From NCBI GenBank assembly GCA_001179505.1, contig CDMY01000831.1, forward strand, positions 189,004-253,003: a DNA stretch of 64,000 nt, written 5' to 3'. Positions 1 through 10,961 of this stretch are shown here, one piece after another (positions within the stretch are counted from its first letter, which is position 1; each line of letters starts with the position of its first letter). A program made the position numbers and the translations under genes. Origin of the DNA: Vitrella brassicaformis. Its lineage: Eukaryota; Sar; Vitrellaceae. A model generated the notes under the pieces. It had not been told where the DNA came from and made no database searches. It saw nothing but the letters and a program-made list of their open reading frames with translations.

Positions 1-1100
1 CAGCTGCGCATGATGTCCCATAGCTGATCGCACACCCATTGTTAGTATTGCATGGCATGCATCAATGATCAATTCACCGGATGGATGACCTATTGCGAAA
101 ACAAACTCGACATGACATCGAGTACCTGCACCTGGGATGCACACACACACACGCACACACACACATCAGTCAGGTTAGCTGCTTGGTTGGCTGGGACAAG
201 AACACGGAAGGTCGGCTTCAGTCTCTGCTGACTGTTTTTTGTCGGTGTTGGTGGCATTCTGGCCATTTTGCCTGCGTCGACGTGCAAACTTGTGACTGAC
301 TGACTGGTGGATGCGTCGACGTGAAGATTGATGGGCACAAGGCCATTCATTCCATGCAGCATGAGGGCCGTCACCCACCACAGAGCTCAGAGAGCCACAC
401 GTGAACGGACAAATAGATAAATGAGACCAACAAACAGAGCCACACGGCTGGTAGAAACAGCTGCGATATGGCATGAGATGAGATCTGCGACGAAACAAGA
501 CACTTCGGTAGGCCAATCATTGGCACATGATTGAGAGGAGGGGACAGAACAGCTACACACAGACAGGCACACTCAATCATGCCTCTAATCAATTAGGGGA
601 TAGACAGGCAGTGTACAGCGGAAGAAGTGCACAAGAATAGAGAGAGAGAGAGAGAGAGACGGATGGATAGATGGACGACCTATTTCAAAAACGAATTCGA
701 CATGACAACCGAACACCAGAAAGTCGATACCCCAGCCATGCACCCACCCCTCTGGCCATCCACCCATCAATTCACCAGATGGCTGACCTGGTGCGAACAC
801 CTGCGACCCATAAAGCCACGAACCCACCCACGTATCCCTCTCTGCCTACGTCTCGGCCATCCACGCCACACGCACAGACACACACACACCAGGCAGGACA
901 CACACACTACATCGCAGCAGTCGTACGTGGATATCAACACCTGGAAAGAGGGGAGATCCACGCGCACACATGGGCAGTATGCACATAGACAAACAGATGC
1001 TCAGCAGACAGGGCGACTCTTTCATGAGAGCAAATGCACAACCATGACCCATGCAGCCCCTCGTTGCCAACGACAAATTCTCGAGATGACATAAAATCGT
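1..1100. other. gene-free left edge with simple repeats
   Basis: I see no convincing gene here. The stretch holds a CA-rich microsatellite (about 138-166), a GA repeat (about 638-659), and GGAT/CCAT and CAGA-type tracts. Reading frames through it are low-complexity His/Thr/Arg products of those repeats. It lies downstream of gene A, which is on the minus strand. Confidence 0.6.
671..716 (+). repeat. second copy of a ~45-base element also at 81-126
   Basis: The segment starting ATGGACGACCTATTTC is a diverged copy of the one starting ATGGATGACCTATTGC at position 81. Both continue into a shared AATTCGACATGACA or AACTCGACATGACA block. The spacing is 590 bases. No coding function is evident. Confidence 0.6.
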
Positions 1101-1131
1101 GCACCTGTCTGTCCGCCACGCGCCTTCCACT

Positions 1132-4100
1132 CTAAATAGTGGGCCCCGACTGTCTGTAGTCGATGTCGCTTCTACAGATGGGGCACTGCGTGTTGCCCCG
1201 CCACGGCGCATACCTCTTGTGCCAGCAGGTGACATACAAACATCGGTGGCGGCAGGTGGACGGCGCCTTGCCGATGAGCACCACCGTCCGCTGCTCGGCC
1301 TGGCACACCGCACACAACTCGTCCTCCTCCCTGTCGTCGATGCGCCGCTGCAGCTGCCGATTCTCCTCTTGGTGCGCCCGAAGCATGAGCCCGTCGAGCT
1401 GCTGAATGCGGCCCATGACGCGGGCGAGGAAGGCCGTCGCCTCGGCCACCGTGTGGATGGACGAGAGGCAAGCCATTGAAGGCCTGCACAGAGAGACAGA
1501 CAGTGGACAGACAAACAGATAGACAGCCGATGTGTGTGTGTGTGTGATCGCACCTTTCCCGACTGTCCATCTTGATGGCATCGACACGCGACTGGAGCTT
1601 CCCCACGTCATGCGAGAGGCACCTCAGCCGACGATCCAGCTCACCGCTGCCCAGCTGCTGCTCGACCCTGAATGCCACACACAGACGGAGTCACACGCAT
1701 GGCGGTGTGGGAATCCCCGCTGTCTCTTTGCTCACTCTGAGATGCGCTGCGTGAGTTGCGCAAGCTGTTCGTCGAGCCCCAAACCACCAATGCCATCATC
1801 TACACCAGCACCAGACGAGCTGCCCCCCTCCGGCGGCCCACAGGGGCCACCCGCATCGGCCGAGGAAGACCCTGATGCCGCTGCTGCCCCCTCAGTGGCG
1901 GTGTCCTGCTCCCTCTCTCTGTGGCGCCACATGTGGCGCTTCCACTGCTGTCGATCCGCTGCTGAGCTGTTGGATCTTGGCGAGTGCGGCGTCGTAGATG
2001 GGCTGCAGGGCGGCCTTCTCGGCCTCGGCCTCAGCGGAAAACTGCCGGATGCAACGCCGCCCGCACGAACCACCTCATGCAACTCGTCAACAGACCTAAC
2101 ACACATAACACACACGACACGAGGTGCATCAAGGTCCCCGCCCTCTGTGTGTGTGCGGTTGGTCTCACTTTGGTGCGTTGCGCATGGCGACTTCCTTCTC
2201 GTGTATCAATTTGGCCTTTCGCTGCTCCAGCGAGGCGATGGCCGCCAACTTGCCGTCCAACTCGTGACGCAGCCTGCACACCCATCCCAAGACACACACG
2301 TGCTGACTGCAGTGAGAGTGCCGCCCATTCATCGCTTTTCCGGCTCACTCCTGCAGTCTATCGACAGCCTGCTGCTTCTGCTCTAAGGCCATGGCGCGTG
2401 CAGGATCGACGCTGTGGGCATCATCGGCAGCCGCGGCCGCTTCCCGCCTTTGCCGCTCCGTCGGGTCGTGGCTGTGATGTCCACCGCCCTGCCCCGAGCC
2501 CCACTCAGACCAAGCAGCCTCCATGCCCCTCACCCAGTCAGAGTCATCAGAAGGACTGCTGGGCGGTGACGACAAGGTCACGGCGGTGGTGCCGCTGCTC
2601 AACTCGCCCACACGAGAGCATCCATCAGCGGCAGCCGTTGCTGCGCCTCCGCTCTCCGTCGACAACGACGAGTGCTGCTTGAGGGGTGGGGTCACCAGAG
2701 GGGGGGCGGCGGGGCGAGGGGGGCGATGCTGCTGGCGATAAGCCATCCCACCAGTCACAGCAGGGCCACGTGTGCCGTCAGATGTGCCGCCGGCGGTGCT
2801 TGGCAGCGGCTGTGATGACACCGTCTCCCCAGATGGACTCGCAAACACAGAGGAGATCGCTTGTCCAGCCTGCTGTCGCGAGGGCGCATCAGCTGAGCCC
2901 GACCCGGCCCTTCTGCCCTTCTTCTTTCGGCGTCTCGCTGTCTGAGTCCACTGGCCGCCATCGTCTGCCATCGCCTCCTCCCGCTGCTGCTGATGATGGT
3001 CGACTGAGATGCCAAATCCACCGCCAGGCATGATGGTGTCGTTGCTGCTGCTGGGTGTGACAGGGGGAGCGGCACTCTCCTCCGTGGCTGCGTCAGATGC
3101 TGATGCTGCCGGGGTTGGTTGATCAGCTACCGTGTCTTTGGTATTCTTCCCCGGCCGCTGTCCTGCCCCATCAGCAGTCAATGCGTTGTCCTCTGGCTGA
3201 TGACGGTGCGGCCGGCACTTCTTGGCTGTCGTCTTGGCTTCTTCCTGAGCAATCAGCAAGGCCATGTTCTGGTCGGCCCGCCGCTCGTCCTGGAGCCACT
3301 GCCGATGCTGCCGCGATGGATGGATGACAAAGCACCAAAGTACTGACAGGCCGAGAGCAACAAGGATTCCAGCTCCAACCCACGGCGCCCACGGAGAGGA
3401 CAGCTGCAAGCAAAAGAGAAGGAGAGAAAAGAGAGGCAGTGAGGACGCCTTGACGGTGTCCTTGGATCCTGCGTACCATTTCTCCGGTTGTCGGCAGCCG
3501 ATGAAGGCCCGTCGCGTGGATGGGCAGCCTGGCAAGGAGCTCCTTGGCTGCTCCACTGATATTTTCATCCGAGCTCCCGGTGAGGCCCTCAAACGACTGC
3601 TGACATCCCGCCTGCAGTCACCAAAACAGATGATGTGCGCCACGCAAGTGACTCAGTGAGTGCACCCTGCACCCCACCGTGCTGGCGATGGTGTTCGCGA
3701 CTCGCTGGCCCAAGACGACGCTGTCCCTGACCAATCAATAGACTACCGACAAATGACAACAACACATGCACCAATGACGTTCGTTGCGTACCGGAGTATC
3801 TCTTCGAAGGCCAGGACCATGTTGAGCAATTTGCCGAGCGTTATCTTGTTTGACATTTCCGTGTCCGTCGTAAGCTTCCCATTGAGGGGCACGAAATGAG
3901 TCCCATTGAGGGGCACGAAATGGGGACTCGAGAAGGACTCACATGCCCTCTCGACACACCCGTTGTCGATGGCATACCTTCGCTGCACAAACAAAATGCA
4001 CACAGAAACAGGTGTCTGATTTGTCTGATTCCCTCCTTCAGCACACCTGCAATCCATCTCCTTTGTGAAGCAGCAGCGAACACGTGAAAAAGATCAAGTC

Positions 4101-5213
4101 TGAGCTGTCCTCGGCTTCCCGACGGCGGGTTACAGCGCTGAGGGCGTTCGGCAGCAGACCAGCATCGACTATGCTCACAAGAGTGAGACGAGATCCTCTG
4201 CTCCGCGACACGGGGCCTGATGGAAATGTAAACACAAACAGGAGTAAGTCGACGGAATTGTCCTCGCTATCCACTCTCACCTGCACATATGGTTGCCATC
4301 ACCAACATGCTCAGCAACTCCGCGGCCTTGGCCCAAATCACGTCGTCCCATGACAAGAGAAAGAGTGACAGCTTTTCCACCACCCCATGCTCGATAAGCG
4401 CATCAGCAATGCCCGGCAGCATCACAATACACTCACCTGGTCCAGTCTGTCCGATGCTCGACCACATCATTGGGATGGTGCCGAGCATCGATATTGCGGC
4501 CCTCGTGACAGACGGATGGGTGTTGCCCAGCAGCTGCAGCAGGGGCACAATGGCTGCACTGGTCACTACGTCATCCACCCACGGCAGGTGGCCGAGGACG
4601 GCCGTCAAGGGACCCACAATGTCCTCCATGTCACTGCCTGGCAGCTCCAAAGTGCGGCTGAGGGTCTCGTTAAGCGACGAAAGAGCACCACATCTGAACA
4701 GATAGACAGACAGACAGACAGCCACACAGGTGGGTCTGTTCATCTGGCCGTTCGGCCCCGCACTCACCGGGCGAGGGCATCAGCAGCCTCAGTGCCGCTC
4801 TCTGCTATCCGCTGCAAGAGAGTCAAAGCCTCGACTTGCACTGAATGGTGGTCACAGTCGGCGGCGACGGCAAGGACGGCCGTCCCATACCGAACAGCAA
4901 CTTTTGCAGCGACATCACCCGGCTGTGTGCTGTCTGCAATGTCCTCTCTGATGGCCCGCAAGACGCTGATCTGCAGGGCAGTGTCGTTGCTCTCCAGCTG
5001 CAATGCCAGGGGACTGGGCGCTGCCTCTTCCACGCCTATGTCGTCATCAAGGACACCCACAGCCTTCTCAAAATCACCACTTTCGTCAGCAAATGAGGGG
5101 TCCACATCGTCCCTGTTGTCAAAGTCACCCAGAGGCTCCTCAAACTCACCGTTGTGACTCCTGATGGCTGGCGGCAGGCAAGCGAGCGTGACGACGAGCA
5201 CAGCCGCCAACAT
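1132..5213 (-). CDS. gene A: signal peptide, ARM/HEAT-like repeats, membrane segment, coiled coil and RING finger (putative membrane E3 ligase)
   Basis: Multi-exon minus-strand gene. Exon 1 (5213-4768) starts with a signal peptide (MLAAVLVVTLACLPPAIRS), then an acidic stretch and a helical repeat ending GTEAADALAR. Exon 2 (4693-4281) continues the repeats (LSRTLELPGSDMEDIVGPL). Further exons lie near 4217-4046 and 3990-3790. An exon from about 3610 carries the membrane segment (WVGAGILVALGLSVLWCFVI), then a Ser/Pro/Gln-rich basic linker to about 2345. Coiled-coil exons follow, with the RING in the last exon. RING ligands read CAVC, C-R-H, then LYVTC and CPIC: the Cys found in paralogs B and E (LCVTC) is Tyr here, from TGT to TAT. 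Similar RINGs confer E3 ligase activity, but this substitution may weaken zinc binding. The start aligns with an internal Met of paralog C, whose upstream ATG reads ATA here. Internal splice sites are partly inferred. Confidence 0.75.
3874..3924 (-). repeat. in-frame 24-base tandem duplication inside gene A
   Basis: Two adjacent copies of a 24-base unit containing CCCATTGAGGGGCACGAAAT lie in the exon encoding HFVPLNGTHFVPLNG. The duplication adds eight residues and keeps the frame. Paralog D has no such repeat at the equivalent place. Confidence 0.75.
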
Positions 5214-5450
5214 CAGGCGGGCAGGACTTCCGTTTTTATTTCTGATGACGTTTGTCGCTTTATTTCATCACCGTGACGTCCCCGCACGCGAGCGAACGTG
5301 CCGGTATCAATCGCAGCTCCCGTCCTCCGATGTCAAACAACGACATGTTTATAAACGGAGGGATGGATGGATGGATGGCCGGAGTGCGATTCATCTACAG
5401 TGAGGAAGTCACAGAGAGGACAGCATTGCCCTCAGAAGGACCGTGCGATG
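5214..5450 (-). promoter_or_regulatory. upstream region of gene A, conserved with gene C
   Basis: Read on the minus strand, about 230 bases before the gene A start closely match the 230 bases before gene C (about 30195-30425). The shared blocks include GGTCCTTCTGAGGGCAATG, a GGAT/CCAT tract, ATGTCGTTGTTTGACATC, GGACGGGAGCTGCGATTGA and GATGAAATAAAGCGACAAA. Conservation beyond the coding region indicates duplication with the promoter included. The far end reaches the last exon of the neighbouring carrier gene. Confidence 0.65.
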
Positions 5451-7011
5451 CGAACGAACTGCTCAAAAAACACAAAAATCTGAACACACACGCACACACA
5501 CGCAACGACGTCACTGCCTGGGTGGCCGTGATGCGGCTGCTTCGTCCTCCTCACCGCCACGTTGAATGTGCCCAGCCGTGCAAAGTTGACCCAGAAGCCC
5601 CGATAGAACGCCATGGGGCCCTCACCAAGAGTCTTGACCACACAGTCAATCGGACCTGCTTGTTACGCGGAGATAGAAAACAATCGACGCTGCCTCGTTC
5701 GATCGCCTGCGATGGATGGGGGCTCGCCTACCCTTGTAGTCGCCCGGTTTGGCGTTCATGATTCGTGTCTTGAGCACATCCACGGGCGACCCCACAATCG
5801 TCGTCACAAAACCAGCACCCTGCCAAGAAGCCAAGCAGAGAGGGAATGGGACAACACACAACACATTGATGGACTCCGTCCACACGTGGTGTTGTTTGCA
5901 CGGCGCGGCGGTTGGCTGACCAGAGCAGCGGTGAAGTGCAGGGGGAGGCCATCCTGTCATGTCAGTGGAGGAGCACCACGGAAGGTGAGGACACAGATCG
6001 GCCAATGTGTTCTTTGTGTGCCCTGTCTGACCTTCATGAGCTTCCTCTTGAGCAGCTCGATTTTGATGGTGTCGTACGCAGCCAGCTCAGACGAACATAT
6101 GATGGAGTTGCGGACGATGTTTGGACCCTGTGGACGAGATATGCACACAACACACACAATCCATTTTCTCGCCCGATAAGGATCGGTGCATCCGTGCCTA
6201 CCACTCCCGTCCATAGCTTGAAGAAGCCCTCATCGACCACTATCCGCCGATACGCATCGATGCTGCCCGTGTACCTGAACACGTCAACACACACTCTCAC
6301 TCGAGCATCATCCAGCCATCACCAGTCGCCTCTCATTGTCACCTCGGTGGTGCGCCAGGCGGCCTCCGTGCGTCAGCCTGCAGCCTTATCTTGACGAGGT
6401 CAGTGGGGTTGGCCACCAGCATACCGATGGCGCCACTCGTCAGGCCGGCAAGGATGCGCTGCATCAGAGTGGGCGGACCTGACTGGCCGCCGCAATACAG
6501 ATCACGGATCTGACAAGGGAGCAGAGAAACATACGAGTGACCTCACAGAGAGATGGCTGGCTGTGCGCTGCTCTCTTACAGGGGCGTACAAGCTCATTCT
6601 CAAAGTGGCAAAAACCAGCTGCCGCTGCACACCCGCACTCAGACCCTTCCACGGCGCGAACACACCCTCACGCTTGACGAGACTCTGGAGCGTCGGGAAG
6701 ACGCCCACACTCTCGCCCTTGGTAATCTGCACCACACCACACAAACCACACGAGGGCAAAACTGCTGCAGTGCAGTGATGTCACTGCAGTCATCGCGTGG
6801 CTGAAAGGTGACCTGCATGGCGACTTTGATGGTGTCCATCGGCAGCGTCACCAACTCTGAATCAACAGCACAGCACAGCACACATGCACACATACGCACG
6901 CACAGATCAGCCGAACAGCAGACGCACTTCATCCCTCTCGCACTCACCGGCAGACGCGCCAGCGGCACCGGAGCACATAGCTGACTTCATGAAACTGATG
7001 TCCGAATTCAT
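5432..7011 (-). CDS. mitochondrial carrier family protein (UCP/dicarboxylate-carrier-like)
   Basis: Multi-exon minus-strand gene for a solute carrier of the inner mitochondrial membrane (SLC25 family). The three signature motifs of the three repeats are visible: LPMDTIKVAMQ, NPTDLVKIRLQ and SPVDVLKTRIM. Each has the P-x-[DE]-x-x-[KR] core that follows odd-numbered helices. Exon 1 (7011-6948, MNSDISFMKSAMCSGAAGAS) joins exon 2 at about 6857 to give GASAELVTLPMDTIKVAMQ. Even-numbered helix regions include LAAYDTIKIELLK and, at the end, FYRGFWVNFARLGTFNV then FFVFFEQFVRIARSF before the stop. These helices resemble uncoupling proteins and dicarboxylate/oxoglutarate carriers more than ADP/ATP carriers. 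The substrate cannot be assigned from sequence alone. It lies 219 bases upstream of gene A on the same strand and is divergent from the ZCCHC9-like gene. Confidence 0.88.
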
Positions 7012-7443
7012 GGCGACAAGCGGCACGCCACTGCACTGCTGGGTCACCTTGCACAGATGCGACCCTCACCAACAGCCGAAATGAGCCAACACAGCAACCA
7101 CACCCCGACGAAGAGATCTGCTGAGCAAGATCAACTCAAAACCGACGTGATCTGCCCCTCCGCCCTCAGCGCAGCCCGTACCCTCCCTCCAACCGAAGGG
7201 AGCGGAGCGCAACTATGCTAGGGTGCTTCCTGTGAAACCGCTGTCCCCGGCGATCGAATTGGCTTCTCGCGCATTCCGTTCGCAGAGATCCCCCGCACTC
7301 ATCTACCCTTGTAGCCTTCGCTGCGTTTCCATCGCGTTTTGGCGCCTTCCGCCGCCACTGAAGGAATCGGTCCTCAGGCAGCGGCGTGTTGGCACCTGGA
7401 GCGTCCTGCTTTGTCCATCGTGAGTGGATCAGGAAGCCAACCG
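7012..7443. promoter_or_regulatory. shared 5' region between two divergent genes
   Basis: 432 bases separate the carrier start (minus) from the preferred zinc-knuckle start (plus), so both promoters must lie here. An in-frame ATG at 7342 could extend the plus-strand protein. I recognise no TATA box or named motif. Confidence 0.4.
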
Positions 7444-8386
7444 ATGAGTGAAGAAGCAGTCACGCACAAGAAGAAGGCCAAACCACAACGGCTGACGGAC
7501 TCTGCTGAACCACCGACCAAGAAGCAGAAGAGGACGCCGCCTCCCGAAGCTCATGACAACGAGCCAGCACCAGCCAAGCGGAAGAAGCTTTCACTGGCGG
7601 CGAGAGATGGCCATGCACCAGCTGGGAGGGCAGCACCGGTCGGGGTGCCTTTAAGGAAGAGGCGTAGAGCTGCTGGCGCTGATGGTGGAGGTGGTGATCT
7701 CCCCCGCCCTCGTCCGCGTGTGGGTGTGTGGGGCGTCGACGAGATCGAGGACCGCATGGCCGCCATTCGCAAGCAGCTGGAGAAGGCAGAGGACATGACC
7801 AAGAGCAAGCGAACGAGGCTCTACCACAGGTGCACCGATCAATCACACCAACAGCTGAACCCACACACATGCTGTGTGCGTCGGTCAGGCTGGGCAAACT
7901 GAAGACAGCCAAAGGGGGGCATGGTGTTGTCGGCGGCGATGTGGCCTCGCCTGACCCCGAGAAGAGGGCAGCGAAGCTCCTATTCCGGAAGACGAAGCGG
8001 CTGGAGAGAAGGAAGACTCTCGAGGTCAGCAAAGGGGCGGGTGGGGCGAAGGGGAGGGGGAGGGCGGTGGGCAAGGCGGACAACAGTAGGGGAGCCATCG
8101 GCAAAAGCGGCGAGAAGGTCTGCTTCAGATGTAAGTGTCGTGTATCCATCCAGCGGGCGTGTATCCCACCTTGTATGTATGCGCATGTGTTTGTGTGTCT
8201 TCAGGTCGGCAGAGCGGCCATCGGCTGCAGGACTGCCCTCTGTTAAAGGCTGGCGAGGCCTCGACTGACGCTAAGAAGGCCACCCCATCGTCATGGTCAT
8301 CTGGTGGGTCATTAAAGGGATCGATGTGCTTCAACTGCGGGGCGACAGACCACACACTCAAGGCGTGCACAGAACCAAGACCCACG

Positions 8387-8417
<31 letters not shown>

Positions 8418-8763
8418 GGGTGCATCTGCCTGTCTTGGTACGAACACCATGCCGGTTGGTGTGTGTTTCTCCACTCAGGATGGTTCCCTGCCGTATGCCG
8501 AGTGCTTCATCTGCGGCAGCAAAGGACACCTCGCGTCGTCTTGCTCGCAGAACCTCATGGGTAGGTAGGAGGGCGGGCGGGGGACGACACACACACACAC
8601 ACACACACGCACACCCGTGGCTGCCCGTGTGTGCCATTCAGGCGTCTACCCGAGGGGCGGCGGGTGCCATCTGTGCGGCTCCATCTATCACCTGCAGAAG
8701 GACTGTCCGCAGAAGGCAGCCACAGCGGGCAACAGACGGAGGGCGGCAAAGGGCGGTTTCTAG
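7444..8763 (+). CDS. ZCCHC9: ZCCHC9-like protein with four CCHC zinc knuckles
   Basis: Five-exon gene. Exon 1 encodes a Lys/Arg/Pro-rich N-terminus with nuclear-localisation-like clusters (KKKAKPQR, KKQKR, KRKK) and a short helix (IEDRMAAIRKQLEKAEDM). Exon 2 is basic and ends KVCFRC. The zinc knuckles follow as CFRC+RQSGHRLQDC (split by an intron), CFNCGATDHTLKAC, CFICGSKGHLASSC and CHLCGSIYHLQKDC, all with C-x2-C-x4-H-x4-C spacing. The order, and the segments PYAECFICGSKGHL and GGGCHLCGSIYHL, match ZCCHC9, a nucleolar RNA-binding protein linked in other eukaryotes to ribosomal RNA handling. The last exon ends with a basic tail, AAKGGF. Introns contain CA repeats (about 8392-8415 and 8590-8609). 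ATG 7444 is preferred because the lysine-rich protein begins there. Confidence 0.88.
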
Positions 8764-9493
8764 TGCCCAAGCGGGAGTGGGTGATGGATCGGGTCCATCG
8801 TGGATGTGACGGTGACGTGACGGGTGTGGGAGGACCACGTGTGTATAGCCGCAGCCAATCGATTCATTCATCGTATGTATGAATGGACGGATGGATGGGA
8901 CACGTACACAGACATGGTGCTGGTCCACTCACTCGCTCACGGCACGGATAGATGGATGGATGGATGGTCTCACACACTCACTCATTGGCGCACATGTCAG
9001 CCGACCACACGGGGAAAAATAGCCAGCCAAGGCATTCATTCATCCACGTATCACTCCGTCATACAGACAGGCCAAAATCTGTCGTTTGTCTGTTTAAACT
9101 GACCCTGATCCTCCTGTGTGCTGTCTTCTCTCTCTGTGGTGTTGCTGTTGCTGGCTCGTTCGCTGATCTGATCGATTCCTTCCTATTCTCTGTCTGCCTT
9201 GCTCTTATGCCCTTACTATGCCGTTGCTCTCGTTGTACCTCTCTGTGTGTTGTGTCTATGTTGTGGTTGACGACTTGTTGCCTATCTAGCCGACCGATAG
9301 ATAGAAATGCCGAAAAAGATGAGCGCATGCAGTGCAGCCAGACGAATGAACGACAAGACACGGCACGGCACAGCACGGCACAACATCACACTAGACATGG
9401 CAGCCAGACTAGCAGCCACCCAGAAACAAGCGACTGACCGAGACGGACCAGTCAGTCAGGTTCTCACCACGAATTCACTCATTGTGAGTGAAT
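8764..9493. other. intergenic region between two convergent genes
   Basis: 730 bases between the ends of the zinc-knuckle gene and the acylated-protein gene. Contents are GGAT repeats (about 8880-8970), pyrimidine-rich sequence at 9100-9260, and short GGCACGGCACAGCACGGCACA repeats near 9361-9382. I see no gene. Confidence 0.5.
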
Positions 9494-10160
9494 TCACTGC
9501 TGCACCACCTCCCCTCCCTCTCCGCCCTGGTCGTCCTCGCGGGCTGGCTCGTCGAGCTGGAGGGGCACGTCAATCTCGCCCTCCTCGCCGCTCTGGAACT
9601 TGTACTGGGGAAGGGGAGGCAACACACAACACACGGGTGCCAGAGGGGTGGAGACACGACAGCTGTGTGGTCGGCCCACCTTGATGATTGACTTGCGCGC
9701 AGTGGGGAGCGGCTGGTAATCCACGTGGACCGTGCGGCCCTCAGCCAGCTCCTACACCATGACCCCACACGAGGCAGTCACCACTGTCACGCATGTCGGC
9801 AGAGGCAGGTGTGCCACTTACCTTCTTGATCTTCTCAACCATGTCGTGGGCCTCTTCGGAATCGAAAATGTCAACCTGCACACACGGAACACCAGAGACA
9901 CGGACCATCCAGGTGGGAGGGGGAAGCCGGCTGACTGACTGACTGACCTCCTCGAGTTCGGCGATGGCCTTGATGTCGGATATCCAGCGGGAGTCTTTGA
10001 CGGACTTCTTGCGGCCCTGCACCACACCCCCACTGTTGTTGGCCGTCGTTGGCTCCGTCACCAGGGCGGGCTGCACCTTCTCCGCTTTGCCAATCTGAAT
10101 TTCACCCTCCTTGGCCACCGGGGGGCAGCAGCAGTTGAAGGACGAGCACTTGTTTCCCAT
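9494..10160 (-). CDS. small N-terminally acylated protein, possibly ISP-like (inner membrane complex)
   Basis: Four-exon gene of roughly 150 residues. The start MGNKCSSFNCCC is a textbook dual acylation signal: Gly2 for N-myristoylation and Cys5, Cys10, Cys11 and Cys12 for palmitoylation. The body reads SRWISDIKAIAELEE, VDIFDSEEAHDMVEKIKK, ELAEGRTVHVDYQPLPTAR and YKFQSGEEGEIDVPLQL, ending in an acidic Gly/Glu tail and QQ. Small proteins with an MGN..C..CC start and a compact single domain are typical of alveolate ISP proteins, which mark subcompartments of the membrane sacs under the plasma membrane and have a PH-like fold. The ISP link rests on the N-terminus, size and likely lineage, not on an alignment. 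Membrane attachment is well supported; the family name is tentative. Confidence 0.7.
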
Positions 10161-10677
10161 GGCTGATACGCCTGTCGATGGATGTCACGAGAAAGCAGTG
10201 AGAAAGCTGGTCTCGGGCTTTCGGTGGGGGAACGCCGGAGGGGGCTGAAGTTGGGCTTTCGAATCAGAAATGCCTCGACGACAGAAAGACTTCACCGTGG
10301 GGTGATCAAAGACGCTGAGAATGACTCGACAGAAGCACTTTGAAGCTTTTGTAGACTCGGTTGCGAGCTATTGGGGGCCGGGTGGGGGCTCAGTCTCCCC
10401 TGTATGAACGTGTTGTCGTCCGTCCTGCTTGTCGGCTTCGCGGCCAGTGCTGGCGTTGTGGCTGCTGATCCACACCATCATTGAGTTGATCAACAGGATG
10501 AAGACAACCAACGAGACAGAGGATCCGAACAAGAAGAAGAAGAAGGAAACGATAACCACAACGGCAACAACAGCAGCAACAGCAACAAGAACACCGCCCA
10601 CGACGTTGTGCGGGCTGCAGCCACGATTAATCTCACATGTGGATGCAGCCCTGGATGGTTTGACTCACTGCAAGGCT
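10161..10677. other. gene-free stretch upstream of the acylated-protein gene
   Basis: This must contain the minus-strand gene's promoter. It includes an A-rich run (AAGAAGAAGAAGAAGG near 10530) and CAACAG/AACA repeats (about 10560-10595). Frames through it are low complexity. I see no gene. Confidence 0.45.
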
Positions 10678-10830
10678 AGCCCTGTGTCTGCAGGGCTGGC
10701 CCTGTGGCTTACTGTGGCTGCAGGGCTGGCCTCCTGACTGCAGGGCTGGCCTTGCACTCACAGGACTGGACATCCACCTGCAGGGCTGGCCCCACGGGCA
10801 GACATGCCAGCCTTCCGGCCGCAGGGCCAG
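10678..10830 (+). repeat. degenerate repeats of a CTGCAGGGCTGGCC unit
   Basis: At least four copies of the 14-base unit CTGCAGGGCTGGCC occur between about 10689 and 10792, spaced 28 to 60 bases apart by similar CTGT/TGGC-rich sequence. Looser versions (CCGCAGGGCCAGC, CGGCTGCAGCGCAGGGC) follow at 10820 and 11170. They flank the coiled-coil gene fragment on both sides. Confidence 0.7.
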
Positions 10831-10857
10831 CTTTGGCGCACAAGTCGCTTGTATTGT

Positions 10858-10961
10858 CGTCCCCTCCCGCCCCCTCGGCTGTGCAGCGCGACGTCATGCG
10901 TGATTTAAAGGAGCAGATCACCTCGGTCGGCCCGGCCCCTGACGGCAAGACATCCACCGGT
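10858..10961 (+). pseudogene. fragment of the coiled-coil gene at 37082-39231
   Basis: The DNA here closely matches about 37709-37820 in exon 2 of the coiled-coil gene. The shared reading includes SPPAPS.VQRD, then DLKEQ.TSVG and a diverged DGK segment. An internal deletion removes the residues between the two parts (intact copy MMASVRDLKEQ, here VMRDLKEQ). No start codon, upstream exon or continuation of the coiled coil is present nearby. I read it as a dead fragment left by duplication. Confidence 0.75.

Noticed and set aside
7444-8763. Retroelement Gag because of zinc knuckles
   Set aside because: Four knuckles in ZCCHC9 order and spacing, several introns, a basic nuclear-type N-terminus, and no protease, reverse transcriptase or terminal repeats nearby.
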